Origin: Streptococcus parasanguinis
GTDB taxonomy: Bacteria > Bacillota > Bacilli > Lactobacillales > Streptococcaceae
Length of the DNA stretch: 64,000 nt
NCBI RefSeq assembly: GCF_031582885.1
Contig: NZ_CP133988.1
Coordinates: 1,123,501 to 1,187,500 of the forward strand
Reading direction: 5' to 3'
Part shown: in pieces, positions 37,719 to 46,832 of the stretch
Position numbering within the stretch: the stretch's first letter is position 1
How the letters are laid out: every line of letters starts with the position of its first letter
Notes under the pieces: generated by a model
What the model saw: the letters and a program-made list of their open reading frames with translations, nothing else
What the model was told of the DNA's origin: nothing
The model's database searches: none
Made by a program: the position numbers and the translations under genes

Positions 37719-40124
37719 ATGTTAGTATCATATAAATGGTTAAAACAATTGGTGGACGTGGATGTGCCATCAGAAGAGTTGGCTGAAAAAATGTCAACCA
37801 CAGGGATCGAGGTAGAAGGTGTGGAATCGCCTGCTACTGGTCTCTCAAAAATTGTCGTCGGAGAAGTCTTGTCTTGTGAAGATGTGCCAGAGACACACCT
37901 TCATGTCTGCCAAGTTAATGTGGGGGAAGAAGAAGCGCGTCAAATCGTCTGTGGAGCACCAAATGTGCGAGCAGGCATCAAGGTGATGGTGGCTCTTCCA
38001 GGTGCTCGCATCGCAGATAACTACAAGATTAAAAAAGGGAAAATCCGTGGTTTGGAATCCCTTGGGATGATCTGTTCACTTGGTGAGTTAGGCATTTCTG
38101 ACTCAGTTGTACCGAAAGAATTTGCGGATGGCATCCAAATCTTGCCAGAGGATGCTGTTCCAGGAGAAGAAGTCTTCTCTTACCTAGACTTGGATGATGA
38201 AATCATCGAGCTTTCTATCACTCCAAACCGTGCAGATGCTCTTTCGATGCGTGGGGTAGCACATGAAGTAGCAGCCATCTATGACAAGGCAGTCAACTTC
38301 AAAGAATTTACTTTAACAGAAACAGACCAAGTTGCAGCGGATGCTCTTTCTGTCAGCATCGACACAGATAAGGCTCCTTATTATGCAGCTCGTATCTTGG
38401 ACAATGTAACCATCGCACCAAGTCCACAATGGTTGCAAAACCTCCTCATGAATGAAGGCATCCGTCCCATAAATAATGTGGTTGACGTGACCAACTATAT
38501 CTTGCTTTACTTTGGTCAGCCCATGCATGCCTTTGACTTGGATACCTTTGAAGGAAATGACATCCGTGTACGTGAAGCGCGTGCAGGTGAGAAATTAGTG
38601 ACCTTGGATGGGGAAGAGCGTGAGTTGGAAACAAGTGACCTCGTGATTACGGTTGCTGACAAACCTGTTGCCCTTGCAGGTGTCATGGGGGGAGAGGCTA
38701 CAGAAATCTCTGAAAAGTCTACTCGTGTAGTTCTTGAAGCGGCTGTTTTCAATGGCAAATCGATCCGTAAGACTAGTGGTCGCCTCAACCTACGCTCTGA
38801 ATCATCTTCTCGCTTTGAAAAAGGCATCAATGTGGCAACTGTTAATGAAGCCCTTGATGCCGCAGCAAGTATGATTGCTGAATTGGCTGGTGCAACCGTA
38901 CTTAAGGGCATCGTTTCAGCAGGCCAGTTAGACACTTCTGATGTAGAAGTTTCTTCTACTCTTGTAGACGTTAACCGTGTCCTTGGAACAGAACTTTCCT
39001 ACGCGGATGTCGAAGATGTCTTCCGTCGTCTTGGTTTTGGCCTTTCTGGAAATGCAGAAAGCTTCACAGTCAGCGTTCCTCGTCGCCGTTGGGACATCAC
39101 TATCGAAGCGGACCTCTTTGAAGAAATTGCTCGAATTTATGGTTATGACAAATTACCAGCAACCCTTCCAAAAGATGACGGGACAGCAGGTGAATTGACA
39201 GCGACTCAAAAATTGCGTCGCCAAGTTCGGACTATCGCTGAAGGGGCTGGATTGACTGAAATCATTACTTATGCACTGACAACTCCTGAAAAAGCAGTGG
39301 AGTTCACGACTGCACCAAGCAACTTAACGGAGCTCATGTGGCCAATGACTGTGGATCGTTCGGTCCTCCGTCAAAATATGATCTCAGGAATCTTGGATAC
39401 TGTAGCTTATAATGTCGCTCGTAAGAACAAAGATTTGGCCCTCTATGAGATCGGAAAAGTCTTTGAACAGACAGGTAATCCAAAAGAAGACTTGCCAAAC
39501 GAAATCAATAGCTTTGCCTTTGCTTTGACTGGCTTAGTTGCTGAAAAAGACTTCCAAACTCCAGCTGTTCCAGTTGACTTCTTCTATGCCAAGGGAATCT
39601 TGGAAGTCCTCTTTACTCGCTTGGGTCTTGAAGTGACTTATACAGCAACACAGGAAATCAAGAGTCTCCACCCAGGACGTACAGCCTTGCTCTCACTTGG
39701 TGACCAGGTGATTGGGGTCTTGGGACAAGTCCACCCTGTAACAGCTAAGGCTTATGACATTCCAGAAACCTATGTGGCAGAATTGAACTTATCTGCTATT
39801 GAAGCAGCTCTTCAACCAGCCGCAGCCTTTGTGGAAATCACCAAATTCCCAGCTGTGAGCCGTGATATCGCCCTTCTCCTCAAAGCAGAAGTGACCCACC
39901 AAGAAGTGGTTGATGCGATTCAAGCTGCTGGCGTGAAACGCTTAACAGATATCAAACTCTTTGACGTTTTCTCAGGTGAAAAACTAGGACTTGGCATGAA
40001 GTCTATGGCCTACAGCTTGACCTTCCAAAATCCAGAAGATAGCTTGACAGATGAAGAAGTCGCACGCTACATGGAAAAAATCCAAGCTTCACTTGAAGAA
40101 AAAGTCAATGCAGAAGTGCGTTAA
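37719..40124 (+). CDS. pheT: Phenylalanyl-tRNA synthetase beta subunit
   Basis: 801 residues, the usual length. Order: an N-terminal tRNA-binding (EMAP-like) domain with [23 protein letters not shown] near residue 45, the B3/B4 editing domain with [21 protein letters not shown] (about 450-475), and the C-terminal ferredoxin-like anticodon-binding domain ([12 protein letters not shown] to the end). It provides editing of mischarged Tyr-tRNA-Phe and tRNA binding. A strong terminator follows, closing the pheS-GNAT-pheT operon. Confidence 0.96.
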   Translation: MLVSYKWLKQLVDVDVPSEELAEKMSTTGIEVEGVESPATGLSKIVVGEVLSCEDVPETHLHVCQVNVGEEEARQIVCGAPNVRAGIKVMVALPGARIADNYKIKKGKIRGLESLGMICSLGELGISDSVVPKEFADGIQILPEDAVPGEEVFSYLDLDDEIIELSITPNRADALSMRGVAHEVAAIYDKAVNFKEFTLTETDQVAADALSVSIDTDKAPYYAARILDNVTIAPSPQWLQNLLMNEGIRPINNVVDVTNYILLYFGQPMHAFDLDTFEGNDIRVREARAGEKLVTLDGEERELETSDLVITVADKPVALAGVMGGEATEISEKSTRVVLEAAVFNGKSIRKTSGRLNLRSESSSRFEKGINVATVNEALDAAASMIAELAGATVLKGIVSAGQLDTSDVEVSSTLVDVNRVLGTELSYADVEDVFRRLGFGLSGNAESFTVSVPRRRWDITIEADLFEEIARIYGYDKLPATLPKDDGTAGELTATQKLRRQVRTIAEGAGLTEIITYALTTPEKAVEFTTAPSNLTELMWPMTVDRSVLRQNMISGILDTVAYNVARKNKDLALYEIGKVFEQTGNPKEDLPNEINSFAFALTGLVAEKDFQTPAVPVDFFYAKGILEVLFTRLGLEVTYTATQEIKSLHPGRTALLSLGDQVIGVLGQVHPVTAKAYDIPETYVAELNLSAIEAALQPAAAFVEITKFPAVSRDIALLLKAEVTHQEVVDAIQAAGVKRLTDIKLFDVFSGEKLGLGMKSMAYSLTFQNPEDSLTDEEVARYMEKIQASLEEKVNAEVR

Positions 40125-40138
40125 GATGTAAAAAGATG

Positions 40139-40169
40139 AAACAGTTGAGAATTTCTCAACTGTTTTTTT
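40139..40169 (+). terminator. Intrinsic terminator after pheT
   Basis: AAACAGTTGAG, AATTT loop, CTCAACTGTTTTTTT. Confidence 0.9.
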
Positions 40170-40265
40170 CTTCCAGGATTTGCAAGTTATAGGCCTTAAA
40201 ACCCTATAAAAATAAAGAAATTCCTTTAAGTACTCAAAATATCCATGTCAACCATCCTGCTATTA

Positions 40266-40328
40266 TTGACAAATATTTTTATTTTTTTGACAAATATGCT
40301 TGTCAAAAAGGAAAAGAAGTGTTACAAT
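40266..40328 (+). promoter_or_regulatory. Promoter with three TTGACAA operator half-sites
   Basis: TTGTCA (40300-40305) and TACAAT (40323-40328) with a 17-base spacer form the promoter. The -35 lies inside an inverted repeat TTGACAA-6 bases-TTGTCAA (40287-40306), and a third, direct TTGACAA copy lies at 40266-40272. Binding there would block RNA polymerase. The natural candidate is the XRE regulator encoded two genes down. Confidence 0.7.
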
Positions 40329-40359
40329 GATTTTAGTTGAAAGAAGGAGAGGTTTTCTT

Positions 40360-40668
40360 ATGGGAGCCATATGGATTCTATTTATCCCTTTTCTGGTTAT
40401 CATTTATGCAAGCTCAGAAAAGAAGATAAAAAAGTTGAACAAACGTATTAAAAGATTAGAAAAACAAGTGAAAGGAAATCAAGACATGTCTAGACTTTTA
40501 GAAGAATTGAAAGGCCAAACGGTCACTGTCACAGTAAATGGTTTTGGAACCAAATATGAAATTATGGATATCGACGAAGATTGGGTCAAATTGAGTTGTG
40601 ATACGATTAATCAACAAAGAGAAACCAAATTAGTCCGTATCGAAGATATTCAAGATATTCAACTATAA
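40360..40668 (+). CDS. Small membrane-anchored protein of the XRE-ABC cassette
   Basis: 102 residues: one N-terminal membrane helix (GAIWILFIPFLVIIYA), a basic coiled-coil stretch (KKIKKLNKRIKRLEKQVK), then a small beta-rich domain (GQTVTVTVNGFGTKYEIMDIDEDWVKLSC...), which looks like an SH3/LSm-type barrel. The start at 40360 follows AAGGAGAGG; ATGs further upstream (40300, 40327) lie within the promoter. It is the first gene of a five-gene unit. The function is unknown; a role in sensing or modulating the ABC exporter downstream is inferred from position. Confidence 0.75.
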   Translation: MGAIWILFIPFLVIIYASSEKKIKKLNKRIKRLEKQVKGNQDMSRLLEELKGQTVTVTVNGFGTKYEIMDIDEDWVKLSCDTINQQRETKLVRIEDIQDIQL

Positions 40669-40681
40669 GGGGGCGAAAGCC

Positions 40682-40891
40682 ATGATCTTAAAAAATCGAC
40701 TGAAAGAGCTGAGGGCGCGTGATGGACTCAACCAATCAGAACTAGCCAAGCTAGCAGGGGTCTCGCGCCAGTCCATCAGTCTCTTGGAGCGGGGGGAATA
40801 CACCCCATCGGTTATCATTGCGATCACCATCGCCCAGATTTTCAAGGAACCGGTGGAGAATGTTTTTAGTCTAGTAGAGGGAGAAGAATAA
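40682..40891 (+). CDS. XRE-family (Cro/cI-type) transcriptional regulator
   Basis: 69 residues consisting of just a helix-turn-helix: RLKELRARDGLNQSELAKLAGVSRQSISLLERGEYTPSV, followed by IIAITIAQIFKEPVENVF, typical of short XRE regulators such as those that precede DUF3169/ABC genes. A GGGGCGAAAGCC sequence precedes the ATG. It is in the middle of its own target operon, and the TTGACAA half-sites at 40266-40306 are the likely operator, so negative autoregulation is inferred. It is translated 13 bases after the small membrane-protein gene. Confidence 0.87.
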   Translation: MILKNRLKELRARDGLNQSELAKLAGVSRQSISLLERGEYTPSVIIAITIAQIFKEPVENVFSLVEGEE

Positions 40892-40893
40892 CA

Positions 40894-41691
40894 ATGAAAA
40901 AGCAACAACAAGAACAATCTGCTCGTTACCGTTTTTGGAGAAATGTCGGAATAATCACAGGTTCTGGCTTGATTGGAGGAGTCATTGGTTTTTTGACAGT
41001 CATGTTCGGATCCGAAAAGCCCCTTGAAATCGAATCCTTCTTTAGTAAAGAAATACTCCTTTTGGGCTCAATACTTTTGTTTCTTATCTTGTTTATGGTC
41101 ACGATAGCCTTACTAATAAGCGCGAGAAAAGTCCATCAAAAAATACTCCAGATAGAAGACGAAGACGAAGCCTATCACTATGGCATCCAGAAGGAAAAAC
41201 TGTATGGGTTAGCGACCATTTTTAAAGGTATCATGATCTTGCCATACTTTTTAGTCGTCATCTTTTATAGTCAATTGGTGTATATGGATAGACCTTCCAC
41301 AGGGCACTTGGCTTTTATCTTTGGCACTTTTACCATGCTCTATCTCTTTCTTGTTTTGATTGCCCTATTTTTCTTATCGGATATCTTCTTTCGCAAGACC
41401 TTCCATTTGCTTTATGGAAAACCGATTCCCCGCAATGCTAATGCCAAGGAAGTGCGTGAATTTATGATGAGTATGATGGATGAAGCAGAAAAGCAGATTA
41501 GCTACGAGGAAAATTTCGAAGTGGTGGTTAAGTTAAGCAATTATATCTTGCCTTTTGCTTTAATTGGAATTTTCTTGATTGGTACCTTTTTCCATACCGA
41601 TATCTTATTAGCCTTAGTAGTTGTATCACTAATTTATATCTATATCTTGGTCTCACAATACAAGATTACCAAACGTTATTATAAAGAGTAA
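40894..41691 (+). CDS. DUF3169-family membrane protein
   Basis: 265-residue polytopic protein with about six hydrophobic helices: two N-terminal (GLIGGVIGFLTVMF and ILLFLILFMVTIALLIS), two central (IFKGIMILPYFLVVIFYSQL and TMLYLFLVLIALFFLSDIFF) and two C-terminal. Short acidic stretches (QIEDEDEAYHYG, EVREFMMSMMDEAEK) fall in the loops. It fits the DUF3169 family, commonly found next to an XRE regulator and an ABC pair. Function unknown. Two bases separate it from the XRE stop; the ATG has AGAGGGAGAAG upstream. Confidence 0.8.
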   Translation: MKKQQQEQSARYRFWRNVGIITGSGLIGGVIGFLTVMFGSEKPLEIESFFSKEILLLGSILLFLILFMVTIALLISARKVHQKILQIEDEDEAYHYGIQKEKLYGLATIFKGIMILPYFLVVIFYSQLVYMDRPSTGHLAFIFGTFTMLYLFLVLIALFFLSDIFFRKTFHLLYGKPIPRNANAKEVREFMMSMMDEAEKQISYEENFEVVVKLSNYILPFALIGIFLIGTFFHTDILLALVVVSLIYIYILVSQYKITKRYYKE

Positions 41692-41702
41692 AGGAGTCAT
41701 TC

Positions 41703-42596
41703 ATGTTAGAAATTAGACATTTAGAAAAAAGCTTTGGCAATAAGCAGGTCCTCTTTGGAGTGGATCTAACAGCTCAACAAGGGCATATCCTTGGTTTGGT
41801 TGGGAAAAATGGGGCTGGGAAAACCACCATTTTCCACAGCATCCTGCGCTTTTTGGACTACAGCGGTGAGATCCGCCTAGATGGCAAAGCGATTACGCAA
41901 GAAACTTACAAAGAAATTGGTTATTTGCCTGAAGAGCGTAGTCTCATGCCAAAACTCACGATTTTTGAGCAGGTCCGCTATTTGGCTGCCTTAAAAGGAA
42001 TGAGCACTGCCGAGGTCAAGGAAAAATTACCGACCTGGATGGAAAAACTCCAAGTAAAAGGGAAATTGACTGATAAAATCAAGAGCCTCTCAAAAGGGAA
42101 CCAACAGAAGGTGCAACTGATCATCACCTTGATCCATGAGCCTAAATTGATCATTTTAGATGAACCCTTTAGCGGACTGGATCCGGTCAACACAGAAGTG
42201 CTCAAGCAGGTCATCTTTGAAGAAAAAGAGCGTGGAGCCACCATTATCTTTTCTGACCACGTCATGACCAACGTCGAAGAGTTGTGTGATGATATCCTAA
42301 TGATCCGTGATGGTTCGGTGGTCCTTTCAGGGCCTGTCCAAGAGGTCCGGAATAGCTATGGCAAGACTCGCCTCTTTGTCTCTAACGACTTTAGCAAAGA
42401 AGAGCTAGAAGCTCTGCCACACGTGACCAAAGTCAGCATGACCAAGCAAGGGACTTGGAAGCTGATCTTGGATGATGCGTCAGCGGGTCCAGAATTATTT
42501 GATCGCTTAACCAAGGGCCACTACCTTGCGACCTTTGACCACCAAGCCCCAACTATTGATGAGATCTTTAAACTTGAATCAGGAGTAGAAGTATGA
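41703..42596 (+). CDS. ABC transporter ATP-binding protein (NatA-like)
   Basis: 297 residues. Walker A is LVGKNGAGKTTI near residue 38, the signature is LSKGNQQKVQL near 131, Walker B is LIILDEPFSGLD near 152 and the H-loop is in IIFSDH. The C-terminal 80 residues are an accessory domain typical of the drug/antimicrobial-peptide or Na+ efflux NatA group. It overlaps the permease gene by 4 bases (ATGA). With the next gene it forms an ABC-2-type exporter; the substrate is unknown. Confidence 0.9.
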   Translation: MLEIRHLEKSFGNKQVLFGVDLTAQQGHILGLVGKNGAGKTTIFHSILRFLDYSGEIRLDGKAITQETYKEIGYLPEERSLMPKLTIFEQVRYLAALKGMSTAEVKEKLPTWMEKLQVKGKLTDKIKSLSKGNQQKVQLIITLIHEPKLIILDEPFSGLDPVNTEVLKQVIFEEKERGATIIFSDHVMTNVEELCDDILMIRDGSVVLSGPVQEVRNSYGKTRLFVSNDFSKEELEALPHVTKVSMTKQGTWKLILDDASAGPELFDRLTKGHYLATFDHQAPTIDEIFKLESGVEV

Positions 42597-43807
42597 AACA
42601 GATGTTTGTCGTAATGAAAGAAACCTATATCAGACAAGTGAAATCATGGAGTTTCCTCTTCATGGTCTTCGGTCCCTTCCTCTTTTTGGGATTGAGCATT
42701 GGAATCGGTTATCTGACAGGTTCTTCTACAGATGCCAAAAACCAGGTGGCCTTGGTGACAGAAGTTCCAGCTGTCAAAGAAAGTCTCAAAGGAACTGATG
42801 GCTTGACTTTTGACTACAAAGATGAAGCTGCTGCTAAAAAAGCCATCAAGGATGAGAAAGCCGCTGCTTACTTGACGGTCGATGAAAAAGATGGCCAGCT
42901 AGAGGCCACTTATGTGGGTGATCAAGCCATGAAAATGGAATTGAAAAGCCTTGTTGCTGCTAAATTAAGTCAGGTCCAACAAGGGATCAATCTAGCGCGT
43001 GCCAATCTAAGCAAAGAGCAACTGACAGCCTTGTCTCAACAGGTTTCTCTCAAAGAAAAAATTGACGAGAAAAAAGAAGGCTTGAAAATGGTGCAAACCA
43101 TGGTTGCAGGTGGTCTGGGAATGCTGCTTTATATGATTTTGATCTTCTACTCTGGTATCACAGCCCAAGAAGTGGCCAGTGAAAAGGGAACCAAGATCAT
43201 GGAAGTGGTCTTCTCTAGTATCAAAGCAACCGACTATTTCTTCGCACGCATGCTCGGACTCTTCGGTGTGATTATTACCCATATTTTTGTCTATGTAGTT
43301 GGGCTAGTAGCTGTTTGGATCTTTAGAGCAGATATCCCTGTTGTCAAGGATATTCTTGCTCCAAACTCTCCAATTACCCAACACCTAGCAGAAGCGATCT
43401 CGCTCAATACCGTCTTCTTCATTATCCTTGGGGTCTTTATGTATGTGGTGCTCTCTGCCTTCTTAGGATCCACAGTAGCACGACCTGAAGATTCAGGAAA
43501 AGCGATTTCGCCACTGATGATGTTAGTCCTCTTTAGCTTCTTTGGGGTAACCACCTTGGGAAGTGCCGGTGATGTCTTCTTATTGAAGATCGGTTCCTAC
43601 ATTCCATTCATTTCAACCTTCTTCATGCCTTTCCGTACCATTAATGGCTATGCGACTGGTCTTGAATCTTGGGCTTCATTGGGAATTGCGGTTCTCTTTA
43701 CCATCGTGGGAACAGTGCTCATCGCCCGTATCTATGCCAGCCTGATCCTTCAGACCGATGACCTCGGACCGTGGAAGACCATCAAACGTGCTCTTAGCTA
43801 TCGTTAA
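42593..43807 (+). CDS. ABC-2-type permease (NatB-like)
   Basis: 404 residues. An N-terminal helix (SFLFMVFGPFLFLGLSIGIGYL) is followed by a large extracellular region (about 45-180) and then five or six close helices in the C-terminal half. This topology and the EKGTKIMEVVFSSIKATDYFFARMLG motif are typical of NatB-type membrane subunits. The ATG overlaps the stop of the ATPase gene, so their production is coupled. It closes the XRE-controlled cassette before a terminator. Confidence 0.88.
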   Translation: MKQMFVVMKETYIRQVKSWSFLFMVFGPFLFLGLSIGIGYLTGSSTDAKNQVALVTEVPAVKESLKGTDGLTFDYKDEAAAKKAIKDEKAAAYLTVDEKDGQLEATYVGDQAMKMELKSLVAAKLSQVQQGINLARANLSKEQLTALSQQVSLKEKIDEKKEGLKMVQTMVAGGLGMLLYMILIFYSGITAQEVASEKGTKIMEVVFSSIKATDYFFARMLGLFGVIITHIFVYVVGLVAVWIFRADIPVVKDILAPNSPITQHLAEAISLNTVFFIILGVFMYVVLSAFLGSTVARPEDSGKAISPLMMLVLFSFFGVTTLGSAGDVFLLKIGSYIPFISTFFMPFRTINGYATGLESWASLGIAVLFTIVGTVLIARIYASLILQTDDLGPWKTIKRALSYR

Positions 43808-43813
43808 TTAGGT

Positions 43814-43842
43814 AAGCTCTCGGTTACAGCTGAGGGCTTTTT
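43814..43842 (+). terminator. Intrinsic terminator after the ABC cassette
   Basis: AAGCTCTC and GAGGGCTT arms with a T tail. It resembles the terminator at 49339 on the other side of the LXG operon. Confidence 0.75.
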
Positions 43843-43948
43843 GAATGGAGGTTACAATTTTTTTGAAAGACTTGTCTCTAACTATTAATAAATTGCAGAA
43901 AATTTAGTATGTTTTTTCATGGAAGAAAGAGTATTTTTCTTCAAATTA

Positions 43949-43957
43949 TGATATGAT
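43949..43957 (+). promoter_or_regulatory. Extended -10 promoter of the LXG operon
   Basis: TGA TATGAT lies 32 bases before the first ATG, with no clear -35. A GAGGGTGA ribosome-binding site follows. Confidence 0.5.
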
Positions 43958-43989
43958 GGAGAGGAATAATAAGATTTGAGGGTGAATAT

Positions 43990-44268
43990 ATGGATAAACT
44001 CCAAATAAAATCCAGCCCAATGGATGCGCAAGCGGCTATTGGTGAGTTGACTGGTGTTGATGTATCACAAAATGAGAATAAACAAGTAGAATTTAGTTAT
44101 TCTGCTGGTATAGCAGGTATGGAGAAGGGAAAAGAGGTAAATAATCACTTACTTCAAGCTTTGGGTAAATTTAGTGAAGCTGTTCTGATTCAAGCTAATA
44201 AATTTCCTCAAATTGCCGCTGTGCTTGAAAAACGTGATGTAGAACAGGCTCAAATATGGGGAAGCTAA
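43990..44268 (+). CDS. Lap1-like small helical partner of LXG toxin (DUF3130/TIGR04197 type)
   Basis: 92 residues, WXG100-like in size and predicted as a helical hairpin with no signal peptide (MDKLQIKSSPMDAQAAIGEL to FPQIAAVLEKRDVEQAQIWGS). It resembles the TIGR04197/DUF3130 type VII secretion family, whose members bind the LXG domain of the adjacent toxin and guide it to the EssC secretion channel. It is the first gene of the LXG operon, with GAGGGTGA upstream; the next gene begins two bases after its stop. Confidence 0.8.
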   Translation: MDKLQIKSSPMDAQAAIGELTGVDVSQNENKQVEFSYSAGIAGMEKGKEVNNHLLQALGKFSEAVLIQANKFPQIAAVLEKRDVEQAQIWGS

Positions 44269-44270
44269 CC

Positions 44271-44618
44271 ATGATGGAGGATGTTAATAAAAATAAGCGA
44301 GATAAACTATTCCAGGAAATTGTGAAAACAGAGCGACAAGAAGATCTTATTTTTAATTTAAGTCGTGAGTATCAACAAAGTTTAGATGAATTTTTAGAAG
44401 ATCTTTCGATGATCACACGAGAAGCAGAAGAAAAGTTGTCTATTTCATCTCAAAATATCTTATTTTTTCAAGAAAAGAATGAAATGGATTTAATTGCAAG
44501 AAATTATGTGGTTAGACAGATGGATGGTGTCAGTGAAGAGTTTCGGAATGTTTTAAAAAACTTAGACATTCAGAGAGAAAAATTGATAAGAGAAAGGAAT
44601 AGTTTGCCGTGGGAGTGA
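44271..44618 (+). CDS. Lap2-like helical partner of LXG toxin (DUF3958 type)
   Basis: 115-residue, highly charged, predicted all-alpha protein (NKRDKLFQEIVKTERQEDL, FLEDLSMITREAEEKLS), matching the second small gene of LXG operons, known as Lap2/DUF3958. Such proteins pair with Lap1 on the LXG helix bundle and are probably needed for export or stability of the toxin. The start at 44271 has GGGGA upstream, while an in-frame ATG at 44256 overlaps the Lap1-like gene. The LXG gene overlaps its end by 10 bases (GTG within the last codons). Confidence 0.75.
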   Translation: MMEDVNKNKRDKLFQEIVKTERQEDLIFNLSREYQQSLDEFLEDLSMITREAEEKLSISSQNILFFQEKNEMDLIARNYVVRQMDGVSEEFRNVLKNLDIQREKLIRERNSLPWE

Positions 44619-46213
44619 GATACAGTTCATCAGAATCTGCTGCTTTGATTGAAACTATGAGCAGTAATATTCAAATTGCTACTCAGATTACAGAAAAACT
44701 TACTAGTGGAAGTGATCATTTAATTGCAGAAATCGAAGCAGGTAGACTTCAAGGTGCTGCATATGAGGCAGGGAAAAATTTATTTGGGAATATTATTATC
44801 CCATGTATCCAAAAATTACAAGAAGCGATCGACGATATTCAGATTGAATTAAATTCATACAAAAACGCAGATGCAGTTGTATCAAAATATGGAGAATTAG
44901 ATTTAGATGATTTGAAGACACAAAAACAGAGTTGGGAAAAACAGCTTTCAAAGTATCAAGATCTAATCAGAAAGAATGAGGATTTTTTCAATCGTGTTGG
45001 AGCATTTCTTACCGCAAATCTGGATCAAAATTTATCAGAAAATAGAGTTCTTCATGAACTGGCTGATAAAACACGGATGCAAATCAAAGATGTTGAAGAA
45101 AAAATTGAAAAATTAGAGTGGTTTGTTGAGCAAGTCAATCAGTATTTTTCAGACAGTCTTGAAATTCTTAATTTAGCGATTGAAGGAGCAGGACAACTAA
45201 GTCAAATTATAGTTGATAGCAACGGAAATTACTATGCGGATGGTGTCGACATGACTTGGTTTGACAAAATGAAACAAACAAAAGTTGTTTCCTACGCTAA
45301 AAGAGACTATCAGGATGCCTTAACAAGGACTTTAAATCAAGCGTCGAGAGATATGTTATTATCAGATGATGGTGATACCTATTATCGGGAAGAGTTAAAA
45401 AAACGCTTAAAAGGACATGATCGGTCACAGTGGAAAAAAATAATTGATGATTATAACCATACTCTAAAAATTGACAATGAAGGGAATTTAATTGAAATTT
45501 TTGATAATAGTGCTTATAAAGATCGACATTATCAAAAAGATGATAACTTTTCTGTTCTAAAAAATGGGAAGTATGATAGTGCTTCTACGAGATTGATCAA
45601 CGAAAAATATCAAGAACTTCTTCAAGAAAATTTTGAAGCTAATTCTGCTGAATTTTGGGGTGGAGTTAGTCAGATGTTATCAGGTTTACTACTTGACTTT
45701 GCTAGCGTAGCAGCAGAAACTGGAGGTTTAGCTTTAGCTCCTGAGACAGGTGGGGCAAGCTTTATTGCTGGAACAACTGCAGCAGAGGTTGCTTTAGATG
45801 CAGGCAACGCACTCATATTTAGTGGGGTAGTATCTGTAGGATCCGCTATTAGTAAAACAGGTAGCGCAAACGCTGAAATTCAAGTTAATTATTCTAGCAA
45901 CTACGATAGCTGGCAGGCAAATAAACCGACGAGTAAGACTTTTGGGAAAAAGGTTTCTGGACGAGTTAAAGGTAAAAAAGTCGATAATATTCGAGTTGAT
46001 GCGGAGCCAGATAGTGGGAAAATCCAAGTTCAATCGGGAAGTGGGAAATCGGGTTATGGCCTCGACATAGATATCGAGGTTTCAAGGATTTCAAGTAGGC
46101 AGGATATTGTAGACTGGGTAAGCAAACATTCTGAACTAAAAGGACTTGGAAAAGGAGCTAAAGAAGAAGTTATCAAAAATATGTGGAAAGCTTTTAAATA
46201 CTTAACGCAATAA
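44609..46213 (+). CDS. LXG-domain polymorphic toxin, type VII secretion substrate
   Basis: 534 residues. An N-terminal LXG helical domain (about 1-200, beginning YSSSESAALIETMSSNIQIA, with the LXG-like RLQGAAYEAG near 47) is the export signal for the Esx/type VII route. A middle linker (200-345) leads to an Ala/Gly-rich hydrophobic region with a TG-rich pretoxin-like stretch (about 347-417). The last 117 residues (NYSSNYDSWQANKPTSKTFG..., ending KNMWKAFKYLTQ) are the probable toxic domain, whose family I do not recognise. The start is GTG at 44609, overlapping the Lap2-like stop, with AAAGGAATAG upstream. Five likely immunity genes follow. Confidence 0.88.
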   Translation: MGVRYSSSESAALIETMSSNIQIATQITEKLTSGSDHLIAEIEAGRLQGAAYEAGKNLFGNIIIPCIQKLQEAIDDIQIELNSYKNADAVVSKYGELDLDDLKTQKQSWEKQLSKYQDLIRKNEDFFNRVGAFLTANLDQNLSENRVLHELADKTRMQIKDVEEKIEKLEWFVEQVNQYFSDSLEILNLAIEGAGQLSQIIVDSNGNYYADGVDMTWFDKMKQTKVVSYAKRDYQDALTRTLNQASRDMLLSDDGDTYYREELKKRLKGHDRSQWKKIIDDYNHTLKIDNEGNLIEIFDNSAYKDRHYQKDDNFSVLKNGKYDSASTRLINEKYQELLQENFEANSAEFWGGVSQMLSGLLLDFASVAAETGGLALAPETGGASFIAGTTAAEVALDAGNALIFSGVVSVGSAISKTGSANAEIQVNYSSNYDSWQANKPTSKTFGKKVSGRVKGKKVDNIRVDAEPDSGKIQVQSGSGKSGYGLDIDIEVSRISSRQDIVDWVSKHSELKGLGKGAKEEVIKNMWKAFKYLTQ

Positions 46214-46223
46214 GGAGTGAACA

Positions 46224-46832
46224 ATGAAATTATATTTAAAAGGCGATTATACAAAAAGAGTACCTTATGGTTATTTAGAACTAGCTGGCAAAATGTGGTT
46301 TCCAGAAGAAAAGCAAGTATCTTACTCAAATGCAGGAGACAATGATGCATTACAAGAAGATTTTTCTGTAAATTTATCCCTGAGGAAAGGCACTGCCGAT
46401 AAGAGATGGTCTAGTGTCCCCCTAAAGGAAGGGGTACGAAGACTCTTTTCACATCTTGACGAATGTATTGAGATAGAGTTTGAAAATGCATTCGCTACGG
46501 ATTATAATGAAAAGGGAGACTATCTCCGTATTTTAACCAGCCATCTAGAAGTTTTAACAGTTGATAAACGCGCCATGTACATTATGGCGCTTGAGATTGC
46601 AAAGGTGATTGACGGGCAAATTAGCGAGGATAATAAGAAGACATGGCTAACAGTCGAGGAGTTTAGGAAAAAGCACGAGGCTATTCTATCTCTAACTTTT
46701 GAAGAAGCAAATGAACGAAGTTTGACTGAAATTCAAATGATGGATGTGGTAGATGACCCTCTTTGGGAGGAAGAAGCCACTCGTCGAAAAGAATATATAC
46801 TAGCACATGGAGGCGATATCTCAGATTTATGA
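46224..46832 (+). CDS. Putative immunity protein, tandem copy 1
   Basis: 202 residues, no signal peptide or membrane helix, so probably cytosolic. First of five tandem paralogs that share an N-terminal KLYxKGDYTK motif with a KMWF box, a variable middle, and a strongly conserved block from LTVDKRAxYIMA through IDGQISED to DPLWEE. Position straight after the toxin (10 bases, AAGGAGTG ribosome-binding site) is that of the cognate immunity gene. This copy lacks the acidic C-terminal tail of copies 2-4 and ends GGDISDL. The family is not one I can name. Confidence 0.7.
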   Translation: MKLYLKGDYTKRVPYGYLELAGKMWFPEEKQVSYSNAGDNDALQEDFSVNLSLRKGTADKRWSSVPLKEGVRRLFSHLDECIEIEFENAFATDYNEKGDYLRILTSHLEVLTVDKRAMYIMALEIAKVIDGQISEDNKKTWLTVEEFRKKHEAILSLTFEEANERSLTEIQMMDVVDDPLWEEEATRRKEYILAHGGDISDL

